NCBI GenBank assembly: GCA_017979445.1
Contig: CM030714.1
Location: 15,557,892 to 15,621,891, forward strand
Length of the DNA: 64,000 nucleotides
Source: Akebia trifoliata
Lineage: Eukaryota > Streptophyta > Magnoliopsida > Ranunculales > Lardizabalaceae
Direction of reading: 5' to 3'
Shown one piece after another: positions 11,799 through 23,520 of the stretch. Both the position numbers and the translations under genes were made by a program. The notes beneath the pieces are model-generated. The model worked only from the letters and a program-made list of their open reading frames with translations. It did no database searches and was not told where the DNA came from. Position 1 is the first letter of the stretch. Every line of letters begins with the position of its first letter.

Positions 11799-11900
11799 AT
11801 GGGTATTACGTTATCCTCAGGAGAACATGAGATAATAATAAACTTACTTGAGAAATTCAACAACGTTCTTATATGGTCTCATGAGGATAGATTATACCAA
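11799..11900 (+). pseudogene. Remnant of the pol linker before RT
   Basis: The peptide 'LLEKFNNVLIWSHED' corresponds to the segment just before reverse transcriptase, where the other element here (around 33100 on the minus strand) has 'LLRNYQDIFAWSYRD'. The match ends abruptly after that. Protease, RT, RNase H and integrase are absent, so this element would need enzymes in trans (a gag-only derivative). Confidence 0.55.
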
Positions 11901-13727
11901 AATAGATCAAGGCATAAAGTCAAGGGTGAACTTCAAGCTCAAAGATTGTCGACCAAGAATGATGTAGTTGAAACCATCACAAATGTGCTAAAACCCACAA
12001 GAAGGGATCTATCATGTTTTTCACTCAGAGCAAAGAGTTATCATTCACAAAAAAACATGAGATTTTCTTCGAAGTTTGGAAATGGTTGAACGAGTCAATG
12101 TCAAATACAAAGAACTCAATCATACTCAACTTCATAAAAGAAGACTAAAGATTACTCCTTCTTAAAAGAAGATTGAAAATTACTCATTCTTAGAAAAAGA
12201 CTGAAGATTACCCCTTCTCAGAAGAAGATTGAAGATTTCTTTTTCTCAAAAAAAGACCTTCCTCGATAGAATAATTAAGATATCGAGTTCCTAAAATCTT
12301 GACCAAATCAATTAGTATTTTACCAAAGGAGGTCTCCTTTGGTAAAATCATTTTCTTATCTTACCAAGAAGAAGATAACCTTCTTTAGCCCTCGCAGCCT
12401 TTAAAAAAAATCAATAGCCTCTTCTTTCTAAATCACAATGACCAATCTTGGGAGGGAATCTTAGTATGAACTACGTTTTGACCTGATCCCAAAAGAAAAT
12501 GAAATATTTGGGATACGTATGCAATCTGAGAAGTTACTTTAGGCCCGGTCACACAAAAATGTATTCTCTTAAGAAAAGTGTCATCCAAAAGAAAAATCCC
12601 ATATTAAAAGGTTCAAAAGAAGAGAATGCCAAACTAGGGGCATTAAAAAAAAGAGTCAAGAGAATTTATAGAAAAGAATGACAAAAAAGAGAATATTAGA
12701 CTAGGGGCATTTTGGAAAGTCGAGCCTTTTACCCTTTCTTTCTAAACCATGTCTTAAGCCCACCTATTAAGTCCTACTGAATGCTAATTGACTCGGTTAA
12801 GGTGTAGGGAACCAAGAAGCTGTCGAGTTGAATATTCAAGATCATCGAGAAAAAATAGAAATCCGCTAAGTCTAAAACCCGAAAAGACGACTTAGGCAAA
12901 AGTTATGGCATAACCTTAAAAAAGAAAGCCTGCTAGGTTGAAAACCTGAAAAGGTGACCTAGGCAAAAATCAAGGCATCTTTAGAAAAAAAATCCGCTAG
13001 GTTAAAAACCTGAAAATGCAACCTAAGCAAAAATTAGGGCATCATCAAAAGGGAGGAAAGGTCTCATCAAGAAGAAAAATTCAAAAGAAAGTTTGTGCAG
13101 AAACTAGAAAATGCAGAACCATTCAAGCCACAACATTCATTTTTCAGCCAAGAACTTACATCCGACGAAGACAATGTTGAAGTCAAAAAAATCAGAAGTG
13201 ATCTTGAACATTATAGGATCTTCAAGAATATGTTTACTTGTTTAAGTGTTCGTTAATGAAAAATGTAGAATCATTAACCACTTTGAAGAGAAAGATCTTT
13301 TATTCTAATATTTATCAAGATTTTTTAAGTCCCCCTCAAGCATTTTTCAAAAGAAATTCGAAAGAAAATGATCAATCCCTTATTGCACATATGATAATCT
13401 TAAGAGTCTTAAATTTAAGAGAATTTCAGTTTTTCTTTGTCATACATCAGAGTCCATATTTTTCAAGCATAATCTATTCCATCAGTCTCGTAGTCAAGTT
13501 CCAACTAAAGCCAACCTTGAAACTAGGGGCATTTTTGAAAGTCATTTAATTCTAAAGTTTTGTTCTTAATCACATGATAAAAAGAAAAATCTTACATAAA
13601 AGTTCGATGAAGTCCAATGATAATTATGAATCCAGATGCATGATAAACCAATAAAAGCCTGATCTTTCAAATTTTGAGCTCAATTTTGAATTATAGAATG
13701 AATTAATAAGATTGTCTAAGTTTCTAT
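11901..13727 (+). other. 3' untranslated region of the gag-only element
   Basis: No credible genes. It holds about 33-bp tandem repeats of 'agaagactgaagattactcc' type (12137-12250), three modules like those at 4136-4400 (12840-13040), and AGGGGCA copies at 12636, 12703 and 13525. The region ends where the minus-strand LTR begins. The short ORFs at 12499 and 13238 look accidental. Confidence 0.55.
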
Positions 13728-14305
13728 TATAGATACGTGATTTTCGTCATTAGGACGGCCACATCTACAAAAATTTGGAGTCGCCACCATTCAAATTGTA
13801 AGTGGGTGTGAATGGTCACCCGATGTACATTTTTGCAAAAGGTGACATTTTTGGCGTTAGTGACTCGCAACGAATAAAGGTTGATCAAACCTATAGGTTT
13901 GGGTAAGTGGTTCGGTTTGAGAAAAGGGAAGGGGTTAGGCACCCTTTTCTCCCCGCCAAGTGGCGGTAACCTCTACATAATTCGGTCATTTTGACTTTAA
14001 GAAACATTGAAAAATAAATATGCCACGTGGGAATGTTTATACCCTTGATAGGGATTTATTTTCGGCTTGATCAAAAGGTCATTTCATTGATGGAAATGAC
14101 CCTTATAGACCTTTATCCTTGGGGTCCATTCATCCTAAACCATTTAAAATAGAGATGAACAGGAGGGGGATGATAGAAAAGGGAAGACGAGAGGGTAGAG
14201 AGAGAGAGGGGGGAAGGTACACTATGAACCCACCTTGAGGCTTCGAAGTCACCCTTCTTTCTTTCCTTCTTCTATGCTTCTTAGGACCTTAGTAGAACGT
14301 GAGAA

Positions 14306-14345
<40 letters not shown>

Positions 14346-16065
14346 TTTTTTTTGTAAAAGATTAGTGAGAGATTGGAGAAGAGATGAGGAGAAAGTAGAT
14401 TTTTATTTTTTTTGTTTTTTAGCAAGACTTGGTGAAACTTGGTAATACTTGGTAACCTCTTTTAAAAAGAAGAAATGGGGTATTTATAGGAGTTGAGAGG
14501 AGGTTTGGGGGTATAATGGGGTGAAGAATTAAGAGAATAGAGAATGGCATGGGTATTTGAAGTGAAAGGTGTGAAATTTAAAATGGAATGGAGGGTAAAT
14601 GTGTAATGAGTGAAAATGGGTGAGGTTTAGATCTAAATGGGTTGGATCCTACCCAAATCCATTTGGGTAGAGTGTTTGGTGGGATGAGATGAGTGATGGT
14701 TGATGGGAGGAGTGGGGGTGTAAGAGGGTTGTTTAGAGAAGGAGTGTTAGGTTGGTTGATGAGGTGAGGTGTGTAGATTTAGGGGAATGGGTTGTGTAAG
14801 AGGTTGTTAAATTGATTTTTGAGAGGAGAGAGGGGATGATGTCATATGGCATTTGTGATGAGAGGATGAGGTGATGAGATTGGTTGATTGGTTGATGGTG
14901 GTTGTTTGATTAGAGAGAAAGGTGTGGGTTAGTTGGTTGATGATGAGGGAGGTATGGGTTGAGGTGATTTTGTGAGAGTGTTTTAAGAAAAATGATGGGT
15001 ATAGATATGGGTTGTAATGTGGGTGGTTGTTGATGTTAGAGAGTGTTGGTGTGTTAGAGTATGTTGAGTATGGGTTGTGATGTTGGTGGTTAGAGAATGG
15101 GGATAGGTTAGGTTAGGGTAGGGTATGGGTTGAAGTGATTTTGGAGAGAGGTGATGTGGGTTAAATGAGTTATTTTAGAGAATGGTGATAGGGGTGGGTG
15201 ATTAGATAAGGGAGGTGAAGGGTGGTGATGACATGTGTCATCTTTTGATATTGAGGGGTTGATTGGTTGATGTGGGTAATGTGTAATGGGTTAAGGTTAT
15301 GGGTTAGGTAATGAGTTGGATATGGGTAATAGTTAATGGGCTTTATTAGGCTTGGGTTTAGGAGGGTTGTTTTGGATTGGATAAGGCCTATCTTGGATTG
15401 GATTTTGAGAAGGGAGGTTGGTTTTAGGGCTTAGATTAATTTTGGGTTAATGGGTAAGGTAGAATTTAGGTAAGAGTTGAGGCATTGTGGGCCTTAAGTG
15501 GGTTTAGGGTATTTGCGAATTTCGAGGTGAAGTGGTGGATAATGGATGAAGGGTAGGTCTTCCAAGTCTCACCTTTTCAATTTTTCAATTTTTTTGTATT
15601 TTTCTTGAAGTTATGATTTGGTCCAAAAATACCACGTGTTTGGCAATTTGGGCCTTTTTGGCCCGTTGGAGAATTTATCGATTTTGTGGATATAAGTGTT
15701 GAGCGGCGGTGGTTGGAACGACATGGGATGAGTCTGGTCCTTTTGATGGATCATTTAGACCATTGGGTGGTCTTAGGAGCATTGATTTAATCGAAATTAC
15801 CACTTTTTAATGTTTTGGGCCTTAGAGGCCCATTGGCCTATTTTGTCGAAAATCGATGTTTTGAGTGGAGCAGGGTAGAAGCGAGATAGCCGAACCCTTT
15901 TGGTGGACCTACTAACCCATTGAGAGGTGTTAGAGGCTCGGATTTTGGCTAAAAGTGTCAGATTTTAATGCTTCGGGCCATCGAGGCCCCTTGGTTAAAT
16001 TTATTGAAAAATTACTGTTTTTGGGCCCCTTCGAGTGAGGGCCCGTTCAAATCGAGGTGTCTACA
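13728..16065 (-). repeat. 3' LTR of the minus-strand Tat element (family 3)
   Basis: On the minus strand it starts TGTAGACACCTCG and ends ATCACGTATCTATA. It carries the conserved hairpin at 13919-13951, TGGCGACTCC (complement at about 13780-13790), and a G/T-rich body with a long poly-T/AT run at 14308-14353. A purine-rich tract (complement of 16066-16080) abuts its start, so this is the 3' LTR of the element to its right. The same family supplies both solo LTRs at 47.7-51.9 kb. Confidence 0.8.
13919..13951 (-). promoter_or_regulatory. Conserved LTR hairpin, family 3 version
   Basis: Arms GAGAAAAGGG and CCCTTTTCTC pair over 10 bp around a loop differing by one base from the consensus (TGCCTAACCCCTT on the minus strand). 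The solo LTR copy at 50514-50546 has the same 10-bp stem and the exact consensus loop. Confidence 0.6.
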
Positions 16066-16439
16066 GCTGCCCTTCTTTGCAGGAATTGCGTGCAAAGAAC
16101 TGTAAAGAATATACTAAACCCCTATTTGTATGGCCCGACGAAATTTTGCAAAACACGACTTCGAATTACCAATTGAATTGATGCCTTTTATAGAAAATGG
16201 TTACTCAAGCACGGGGTCTGACAGAGTTACCTTATTAATTCCTTGGTCTCGATGGTGCGGAGCTCATGTGAGACCTTGGATTTGATGAAAATTTGATGAG
16301 TTCTGAAAATTGATTATTCCTTAGATCGTGTTCTGACAAATTAGAGTGAACCTCAACTCGAAAAGGGTTTTTGATTTTTTTGATTTTTATTTTATTTTTG
16401 TTTGATTTTTGATTTTTATTTTATTTTTGATTTTGACTG

Positions 16440-16614
16440 ATCCGTGCTTGAGGCACGGATAGTTTTTGATTCACTTTCATCCGTGTCTGAGGCACGGATG
16501 GCTCTCGATTCCATTTTATCCGTGTCTGGGGAACGGTTCCAACCAAATTTCCCTTATCCGTACTAATGACACGGATGGCGCTGTTTAGGCCTTATCCGTA
16601 CTGGTGACACGGAC
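16440..16614 (+). promoter_or_regulatory. Array of five phased 21-nt palindromes
   Basis: Palindromes start at 16440, 16479, 16518, 16556 and 16594, that is every 38-39 bases. The form is ATCCGTG, seven variable bases, CACGGAT, with changes that often keep pairing. Immediately downstream lie a CT-rich leader and the first exon of the antisense gene. A second array of the same design lies at 21576-21788 before the next gene. The loops and spacers differ, so the arms are what is conserved. A dimeric protein-binding site or an RNA hairpin series are both possible. Confidence 0.75.
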
Positions 16615-16620
16615 CAGTAC

Positions 16621-19600
16621 GAATTTCAAACGGTTAAAGCTTGCGCGCCCTTTCATTTTCAGTTTCTTCTTCGTTTTTCTTTGGCTTCTTCTCACTCTCC
16701 GGCGATTTCTCTCCCTTTCCCTTCATCTTCTTCTTGGTTTCGTGGGTTTGGACCTTTGGCGAACCGATTTTGATAATTTTTCAGTGTGCGAGCGTTGAAA
16801 CACTTGGGGGAGGTTCAAAGCTTCGAAGAGTTCGATCGGATCGTGACTTCACGTTGAGGTAAGTCCTTCCTTCTCCATTCCCTTTTCCTTATATTTTTTG
16901 TTTTTCACTTTTATTCTTATTTCCTTTTTGTGAGAACCACGTGTGTATTTTGATTTTTCATTGTGCTATACCATGTCACATTCTAACACATCATGAGACT
17001 TTCATGTCTATTTTCTGATTGTTCTTTCTATGTCACTGTGATGTTCTTCTTTTATGATTGTTTGGTTTTGAAATTGATGGATGTGGTATGAATGTAATAC
17101 CGGTGGGGTGGACGCGAGTGAAGATGTTGTTTTGACTGGGTGGGGCATTGGTTAAAGGATTATGGGCTGAGTTTTAATCTGGTTGGGTTGTGATTAAGGG
17201 GTGACAGTAGTGAATGATTGGTGTTTTGGTTCGTAGGGATGTGGTTGGGGAAGAAATTGGCTGGGTTGGATGCATTTTCTGGTCTGTGTTCACATGGTAT
17301 GATATGATGGCTTGGGTCGTTGATTTACTGCAGGGACTGCACGGGGTATTGTTGGATTTGTTTATGTATCATTGGGGTATAGGTATGGATTTGGATTAAG
17401 GATTCGGGCCGGTTGTTTAGATTGGGTTAAGGGTAGTTTGGCGTGAAAATGGGGTTGTTTAGTGGATTAAGAAAACGGGTAATGGTATAGTATGGCTAAG
17501 TGTAATTTTGGGAAGCTGTTTTGGACAAAGGTTGTTTTCACGACGGTTTAGGTGTCGGTTATGGCTTGCTGAGGGATCAGTTTAGGCATAAGTTGAGGGA
17601 TTGGGCTTGGACTGCCTAGGAATTATTTGAGTGCATCGGTTTCTTTCTCCTTCTTCTTTATTTGATCATGCATGTCTTCTTTTCACGTTTCTCATCTCAT
17701 TTTAACATATGGATATTTCGTTTTGCTTTAAAAACCCCTGCTTTTGCTTCTTTCTTGATGATCTCTTGATAGGACTGTGATGGTTCATGGATGCCGATGG
17801 GTATTATTTTGGGTTTGAACTAGGTTCGGCCAGGTTTGACTTGGTCAAAATGGATTGACTAGGTCCGAATGGATAGAATGGGTTTGACTAGGTTTTGACT
17901 GGATTGTCCTTGGGTTGGTTAGACTTAGTGGGTGGGTTTGGATTGATTTTGGTTAGGCTGGTTCGTTTGACTAAGTTGACTTGGGTCGACTGAGTTGATT
18001 GGGCTTTAACTCAGATTAGATGGGATACAACTTAGATGGACTAGGTTTGATCTGAGTTGACTAGGTTTGACTGGATTGATTGGGTTTTAACTTAGACGGA
18101 TTGGTTTGACTGAGTGGACTGGGTTTGGATTGATTGGGTTAACTTTGTCTAAGGCTGAACTGGGTTGACTAGGTTTTGGTTGGGCTTTGAATTGACCTAG
18201 GTTTGACTTTGGTTGGATGGGTTTGACTTAGATTTGACCTAGATGGCACGGGTTTGACTGAGTTTGACTTTTTGGTTGACTGAGTTGGGTAGGTTTGACT
18301 CAATTGGGCTAGTTTTGGCTTAGGTTGGCCAGGTTTAATGGGTTAGTTAGGTAGGACACTGATTGACTGGGTTTAAGCTGGTTTGACTTGGTTTGGTTAG
18401 GTTTAACCTAGGTAGTTTCATCGAGATACGTGATCATAGGATATTTATGTTGTTGATTGATCACATGGCGACTTGCAGATGGGTAGAGAGCGGAGGAGCC
18501 GAGTAGTGCATCAGTCATCCGATGAGGAGGAGGAGGCGAGGCCCCGGACTCGGGCTCGCTTTGCCTTGGGGTCTGGCGTGGCCATAGAGTATGGCTGGCC
18601 GAGACAACCTTCTCGTAGGCCTGATTCAGAGTCTGTGGCTGGTTCTTCGTCCGGGAGTAGGACGGATGAGGCCGGTAGTTCTCGAAGTGGTCCGGCTGAG
18701 GACCTTCCCAGTAGCGGTGGTGGGAGAGGTAGGCATGGTGGCAGGGGCGGGGCAGATAGGGCTGTGGGTGCCGGCAGAGTTGGTAGAGAGGTTCCCAGGG
18801 TTGAGATCCCTACGGAGGAGAGCGAGAGGGTTCCAGATACCTCGCTTCTTCGTGGCTTAGGGAGGCATGTTTCGATGTTGGTCCGACTGGACATTCCTAC
18901 TCCTTACCCATCAGCCAGTTTTCGTGGGAAGTGGAGCACATTTTTATCGACTGCTGTCCTATTTTCTGACGACATCAGGACACAGTTTGCTACAGTAGGC
19001 TTTGGAGCCTTCCTGCAGATACCGTTTTTCAATGCGGATCGACCCCTGTTTTTAGCTATGGTAGAGAGATGGTTTCCAGCGACCCACTCATTCCATATGC
19101 CGGAGGCGGAGATAGGCATCAGGCCTTCGAATTTTGTGGAGATTACGGGCATCGCTATGGATGGAGTGCCTCTGCCCTTGACTATGCTATCTATCCAGGA
19201 GGTGGGCGAGCTATTAGGCATCACCAGAGTCCCTGCCTCCATGGTGGGGAAGCAGGGCAGGATCAGTACGGAGGTGCTGATGGGCTTACTGTTGATCGAG
19301 GGGGAAGACGGGGCTCCACCCACTTATAGAGAGAGATCAGCCCGATTTGGAGACGGAGATTTTGACATCATTTTTCGTATCTGTTTCCTTCTCCTTATCG
19401 GTAGCTGTTTCTTCTTAGAGGATGATTCTTCCGTCTCTACCGTATTCCTCTCTGTCATGCACGATATTGATCACATCGAAGATTTTGACTAGGGGAGCCT
19501 CATATATGGCACTATTTTGGTTGGGCTTGACCAAGTGGTGGAGGGCATCACTGCGCCTTGTGGAGCTGGGATCTCCACACGATTCTTCTGGCAGTTTATC

Positions 19601-21090
19601 GAGGTAAAACAAGTCCTTGTTTTGTTTCTTTTTAGCTTATTCCTTCATATCTCGTTCATCGTTTGACATTCTGCACCCTCTCTTTCAGATTTTTGTTCAT
19701 ATATATTTTCCCTTCTATCTACCCACTCGTCGCCACCCTGATGAGGGCTATCCATTGGGCGCCTTTTGGGCTACGAGAGATGCCAGGGCTATTAGGAGCA
19801 GCCCTAGGAGTGCCCGGGCCCACATTGATCGGTACCGGCTTCGAGATGTGAGTAATCTAACCTTTTCCTTTCTGTTTGACCCCGAAGCTATCCATATCTG
19901 TTATCTGACTATCTCTTTTGCAGATATTTTCTGTTACTTTGCGAGATCTGCCCCGTACCATTAGCGGGAGGCAGGAGGTGCGGAACGCCTATAGGAGTAA
20001 CACCAGACGACAGCGCTACCCCTATTTCATCGGCGAGCAGAGATACACATTCTATCTAGGGGAGCGCTTGTTTTTCCAGCACGACGGGAGCCTTCGCATC
20101 CTTATCACTCCACCTAAGCCTATCTCGGGTGCGATGACGGTGGATGAGTATCTTGCCCAGGCGAGGGGCGTAGATGCTGCTGGACTGGTGAGAGGTGGTG
20201 ACTACCAGGCATGGTTCCGAGAGGCCTCTATTGGGTGCATCATGCCTGCTGTCACCGCCCGGACTGGGATCACCTAGATCGGAGGGGTCCTTCTTCATGA
20301 GCATGCTGTCACGGTACACATTCTATCACTGTCTCTTTTTCTTATAACTTTCTGCGTTCCATTATATCCCTATCTTACTTTATCGATGTTTTTGTTCTCA
20401 GGCCGATGATCTTCGTCGCCTTCGAGAGGGCTATGACGTTATCGAGGCTCAGGCAGCCAGGGCAATGAAGATGGAGAATAGGTGGAGAGCTTCTAGGGCT
20501 GAGGTGGAAGAATAGGCGGCTCAACTTGAGGAGCAGGAGGCTCGCGTAGAGGTGCAGGCAGCCCGGATCCAGGAGCTAGAGCTGAAGATAGTCATGCGCG
20601 AGTCTCGTTTTTAGGCTGAGATGGCATGTTATTTCATTTATTTTCTGTCTCATAGATCGTAGCTCATGGTATTAAATTTTGGCTGATTCCCTCATATGAT
20701 CTTTTTAGGACTACTATCGACGTCGAGACGGAGCGAGCACCTCTGCACGGCCTCCGACACCTCCTAGGGTAAGCATTTGCATTTCAGTTGTTTATCCCCT
20801 CACATATGCTACCTATATCACTGCCTGTATTTTAATCTGCTCTGCTTTATTTTCAGGCCTCCCCCTCCACTGGACCTGCTGTCCCAGGTGAAATCTCGCA
20901 GGGACTACAAAGCAGGATGCTGCCTTGGACGCGGAGCTTTTCTTCACGGATTCGGAGGGACGGCTGCGGATGGATGGTCTACCTTCTTTCGGGGTGTCTG
21001 GATCGGGTGTGGTGGCTGGATCTTCCTCTGGAGCGATCCCGGAGACTCAGAGTGCCTGGGATGATGCTCCCCCCTCCATTTAATATCTGA
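16621..21090 (+). pseudogene. Plant mobile domain (PMD) gene, antisense inside the retrotransposon, with introns
   Basis: Probable exons: 5' leader to about 16860, 18479-19603, 19689-19847, 19924-20313, 20402-20623, 20709-20768, 20857-21090. Start ATG 18479 sits directly after an intron acceptor. After a basic, Gly/Ser-rich N-terminus comes the PMD core ('VERWFPATHSFHMPEAEIG', 'FVEITGIAMDG'), a domain of unknown biochemical role found in plant MAIL-type proteins and transposons. Exon 4 encodes an Arg/Glu-rich coiled coil. Splice junctions keep frame, but TAG stops at 19490, 20275 and two in exon 4, plus a GC donor at 20624, show decay. Several stops fit CAG-to-TAG or TGG-to-TAG change. The last exon may be shifted by one base. 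Confidence 0.75.
17790..18420 (+). repeat. TTTGACT-rich degenerate tandem repeat in the 5' intron
   Basis: Roughly 600 bases of short units such as 'ggtttgactgagttgactgg' with a period of about 10-20 bases, lying wholly in the intron before the PMD start codon. The rest of the intron (16861-17790) has no recognisable feature. W-box-like TTGAC cores are therefore present in dozens of copies; whether they bind anything is unknown. Confidence 0.6.
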
Positions 21091-21575
21091 CAAAATATTA
21101 GACATTTTATATTAGTTTTCTTAGACATTATGTGTAGACATTTGAAACTTTTGTATGTATATATATGAATGCCCATATTTCATTGTGTCCATCCTATTAT
21201 GATCACGTGTACAAATGATTCGAGCTCCTTGGGCATGATATCAGTTGTCAGGGCTTTTGAGTCCCCTTTTGGGCGTCAGTGAGCTTACAGGCGGGTAAGG
21301 GTGCTATGAGGGTCCCAAGGACCCTTCGAGTGTGCTCTTGAGTGGTGTGAGTCGTTTGGGATCCACAGTGAGTGAGGTGGTCCTCGGAGATCTGATTTGG
21401 CCCAGTGAGGTTTTGGCGAGTTCCTACATGCCCGGTACGCGTTTTGAGAGTTTTGAATGCATTTGTCGAGCACGTAGGAATTTCTATCATCCTTTTTTAT
21501 TTTAAGATGTCAAGCCTTGAGATAACCATCATGTAGTCCGGAATTATCAAAATCTCAATGTTGAAAAATATTCTG

Positions 21576-21788
21576 GTCCGTGTTCCCAACACGGATGGTT
21601 TTCTCTAACTTTCATCCGTTCCAGAAGCACGGATAGGTTATTTCCCCTTTTATCCGTTCCTTAAACACGGATGGGTTATATGTTTATTTCATCCGTGCCT
21701 CCAACACGGATAAGCTAAGATTTATTCTATCCGTGTTTTGGACACGGACTAGTTGTTATTTGCTCTTATCCATGTTGCAAACACGGAC
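21576..21788 (+). promoter_or_regulatory. Array of six phased 21-nt palindromes
   Basis: Palindromes start at 21576, 21614, 21652, 21691, 21729 and 21768, spacing 38-39 bases. The consensus is ATCCGTG, seven variable bases, CACGGAT, as in the array at 16440-16614. The array ends 133 bases before the ATG of the DUF7745-type gene, with a CT-rich leader between. Having the same element before two different genes on the same strand argues for a promoter function. Confidence 0.75.
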
Positions 21789-21921
21789 CAGCACAATTTA
21801 CTTCCTAATTTAAGCCTGTTTCAACTTCCTTTTGCCCTAACATTTTACTTTTCACTTCCCTCTTTCACATTTTGGGCGATTTTTTACTCTTCTTCTCCCT
21901 CAAAGCTTCTTCTCAAGCTCC

Positions 21922-23520
21922 ATGGAGGTGACCTCTACTCTTCCCAACTTGAAAAGGTACGGCATTGTTGATTCTTTCTTGAGTAGTTGGATAGATAACA
22001 TGGATAACGATGATAAGGCTCGATGGTGCTTGAACAAGTTGGGTTCGCCCTCTCTTTGCCCAAGGTTCCATTGCAATGGGATTTGATTGAGGCAATGTTG
22101 GGGTATTGGATCCCTGAGCTTAATCTTTTTTGGTTTGGGGTGCATGAGATGATTCCCACCATCGAGAAGTTTGAAGTGTTGTTGGGGCTTGAGATGTTGG
22201 GTCCCGTTGTGATTCGACCATTGCGTGATGGATTCCGAGGTGAAACTTCCGACTTTTTGGGGATAAGCCGTAAGTTTTTGAAGATTTCGTATTGCGGGTC
22301 GATTTTGAAGACAACGTCTAAATCCTTCTCCATTGAGCGCCTTACGAATCATTCGAAACTGTTGATTCACTTTAACGTTCTTATTTTGATGGTGGTGAGT
22401 CAACTCTTGTTCCCAGGTAGCGGAGACATCATAGATCTTTCTCTCATTCCCGTGATTCAACAAGTCCGAGAAGGACGCCGGTTAGCACCGATGCTTTTGA
22501 GCGAGATGTTCCAATCCCTCATAGCTTGATCCTCCGGTCGTGATCGAATTTTTCGAGGTTGCGCTCCACTCCTGCAGGTAAATCCCAAACTTAGTTGGGT
22601 TTTAAATTTAAACTTGAATTTGTTAGTTTCCAAAGTTTAGAATGCTCTTGTTATTGTAGCTCTGCTTTATGGATCATCTGGCTTCAACTGAAGTAGTTAA
22701 TCGCCCATTTTGCGTTAGCGCCGATCTTGTGCTCATGATGTCGAAGCGAGTTGCTCCCCTCATCTCGGGTGGCAAAGAAGAATGGTATTCTTTCGTCGGC
22801 AACCTTGATGATGAAGAAGTGAGGTGGGTTGGGGCCTTCCAACCTCGAGGGTCTCCCTTGATAGCATTTGATGGTGCCCGTTTTGTCGTTTTGATTGGCC
22901 TTCACGGGGCAACCCATTATGTACCACTTCGGGTTCTTCGTCAATTCGGTTATGACCAAGGTGTGCTCATTCCTGAGAATTTCAGCGAGTTGGTCGGTCT
23001 TTTGTCGACTGTCCTTTTGAGTCGACTCGTGAAAGAATGGGGTTGAGTTGAGGTTCTGAGTCGGCCCATCTTTGCAGCGCACCTATTCCCGACATACCTT
23101 CATTGGATTCGAGAGCTCATTTCTGGGAGACCATCAGTATCGATAGTTCCCCGAACACGCCCTGGTGCTTCGTCCTTCTTTGATTATAGAGATCGAGTTG
23201 AAGAATCTCAAATTGATCATCGTCGAATTCAGGCCATTTGGCTCAAATCCGAGAAGAAGATGCAGAAAGAGATTGCTCGGCTGACATCTGCCCTTGCCCA
23301 GTCTAGATCTAGTGATGGTGGTGAAGTGGCTAGGCTTCGAGCTGAGGTTGCTGAGTTGAGGGATCGGCTTGCCCAGTGTCCTCACTTTGAGGACTTTGCA
23401 GCATATTTGGTGAGCCGTGATGTTTCTGATGCCGAGAAAGTGATGATGAGTCAAGCTACCCGGATCCATGCTTTGGAGGAACGCCTTGACTCTTTCTTCA
23501 TTTCTCACCATGATGTTTGA
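21922..23520 (+). pseudogene. DUF7745-type gene, antisense inside the retrotransposon
   Basis: Two exons, 21922-22577 and 22660-23520. The pattern 'FWFGVHEMIPTIEKFEVLLG', then 'FRGCAPLLQ' at the exon junction and 'LHGATHYVPLRVLRQFG' fits the DUF7745 family, of unknown function and common in plant retrotransposon neighbourhoods. The C-terminus is a coiled coil (23250-23490, heptads rich in Leu/Ala with Arg/Glu). A one-base frameshift near 22015, a TGA at 22527 and a TGA at 23044 break it, though phase is kept across the intron. It is convergent with pol, whose stop lies at 24944. The last about 125 bases survive in copy B at 28376-28502. Confidence 0.7.

Noticed and set aside
14308..14353. AT/T run as a possible origin or terminator
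   Set aside because: Simple (TA)n and poly-T inside an LTR; no further support.
16440..16614. CRISPR-like look of the regular palindromes
   Set aside because: The host is a plant; repeats are short, imperfect and lie inside a retrotransposon promoter-like zone; no cas genes.
18511..19323. Minus-strand ORFs of 127 and 139 codons opposite the PMD gene
   Set aside because: They are shadows of a GC-richer coding exon; no domain seen, while the plus strand encodes PMD.
22684..23082. 132-codon minus ORF
   Set aside because: It is antisense to the DUF7745-type exon, which has consistent splicing and family motifs.
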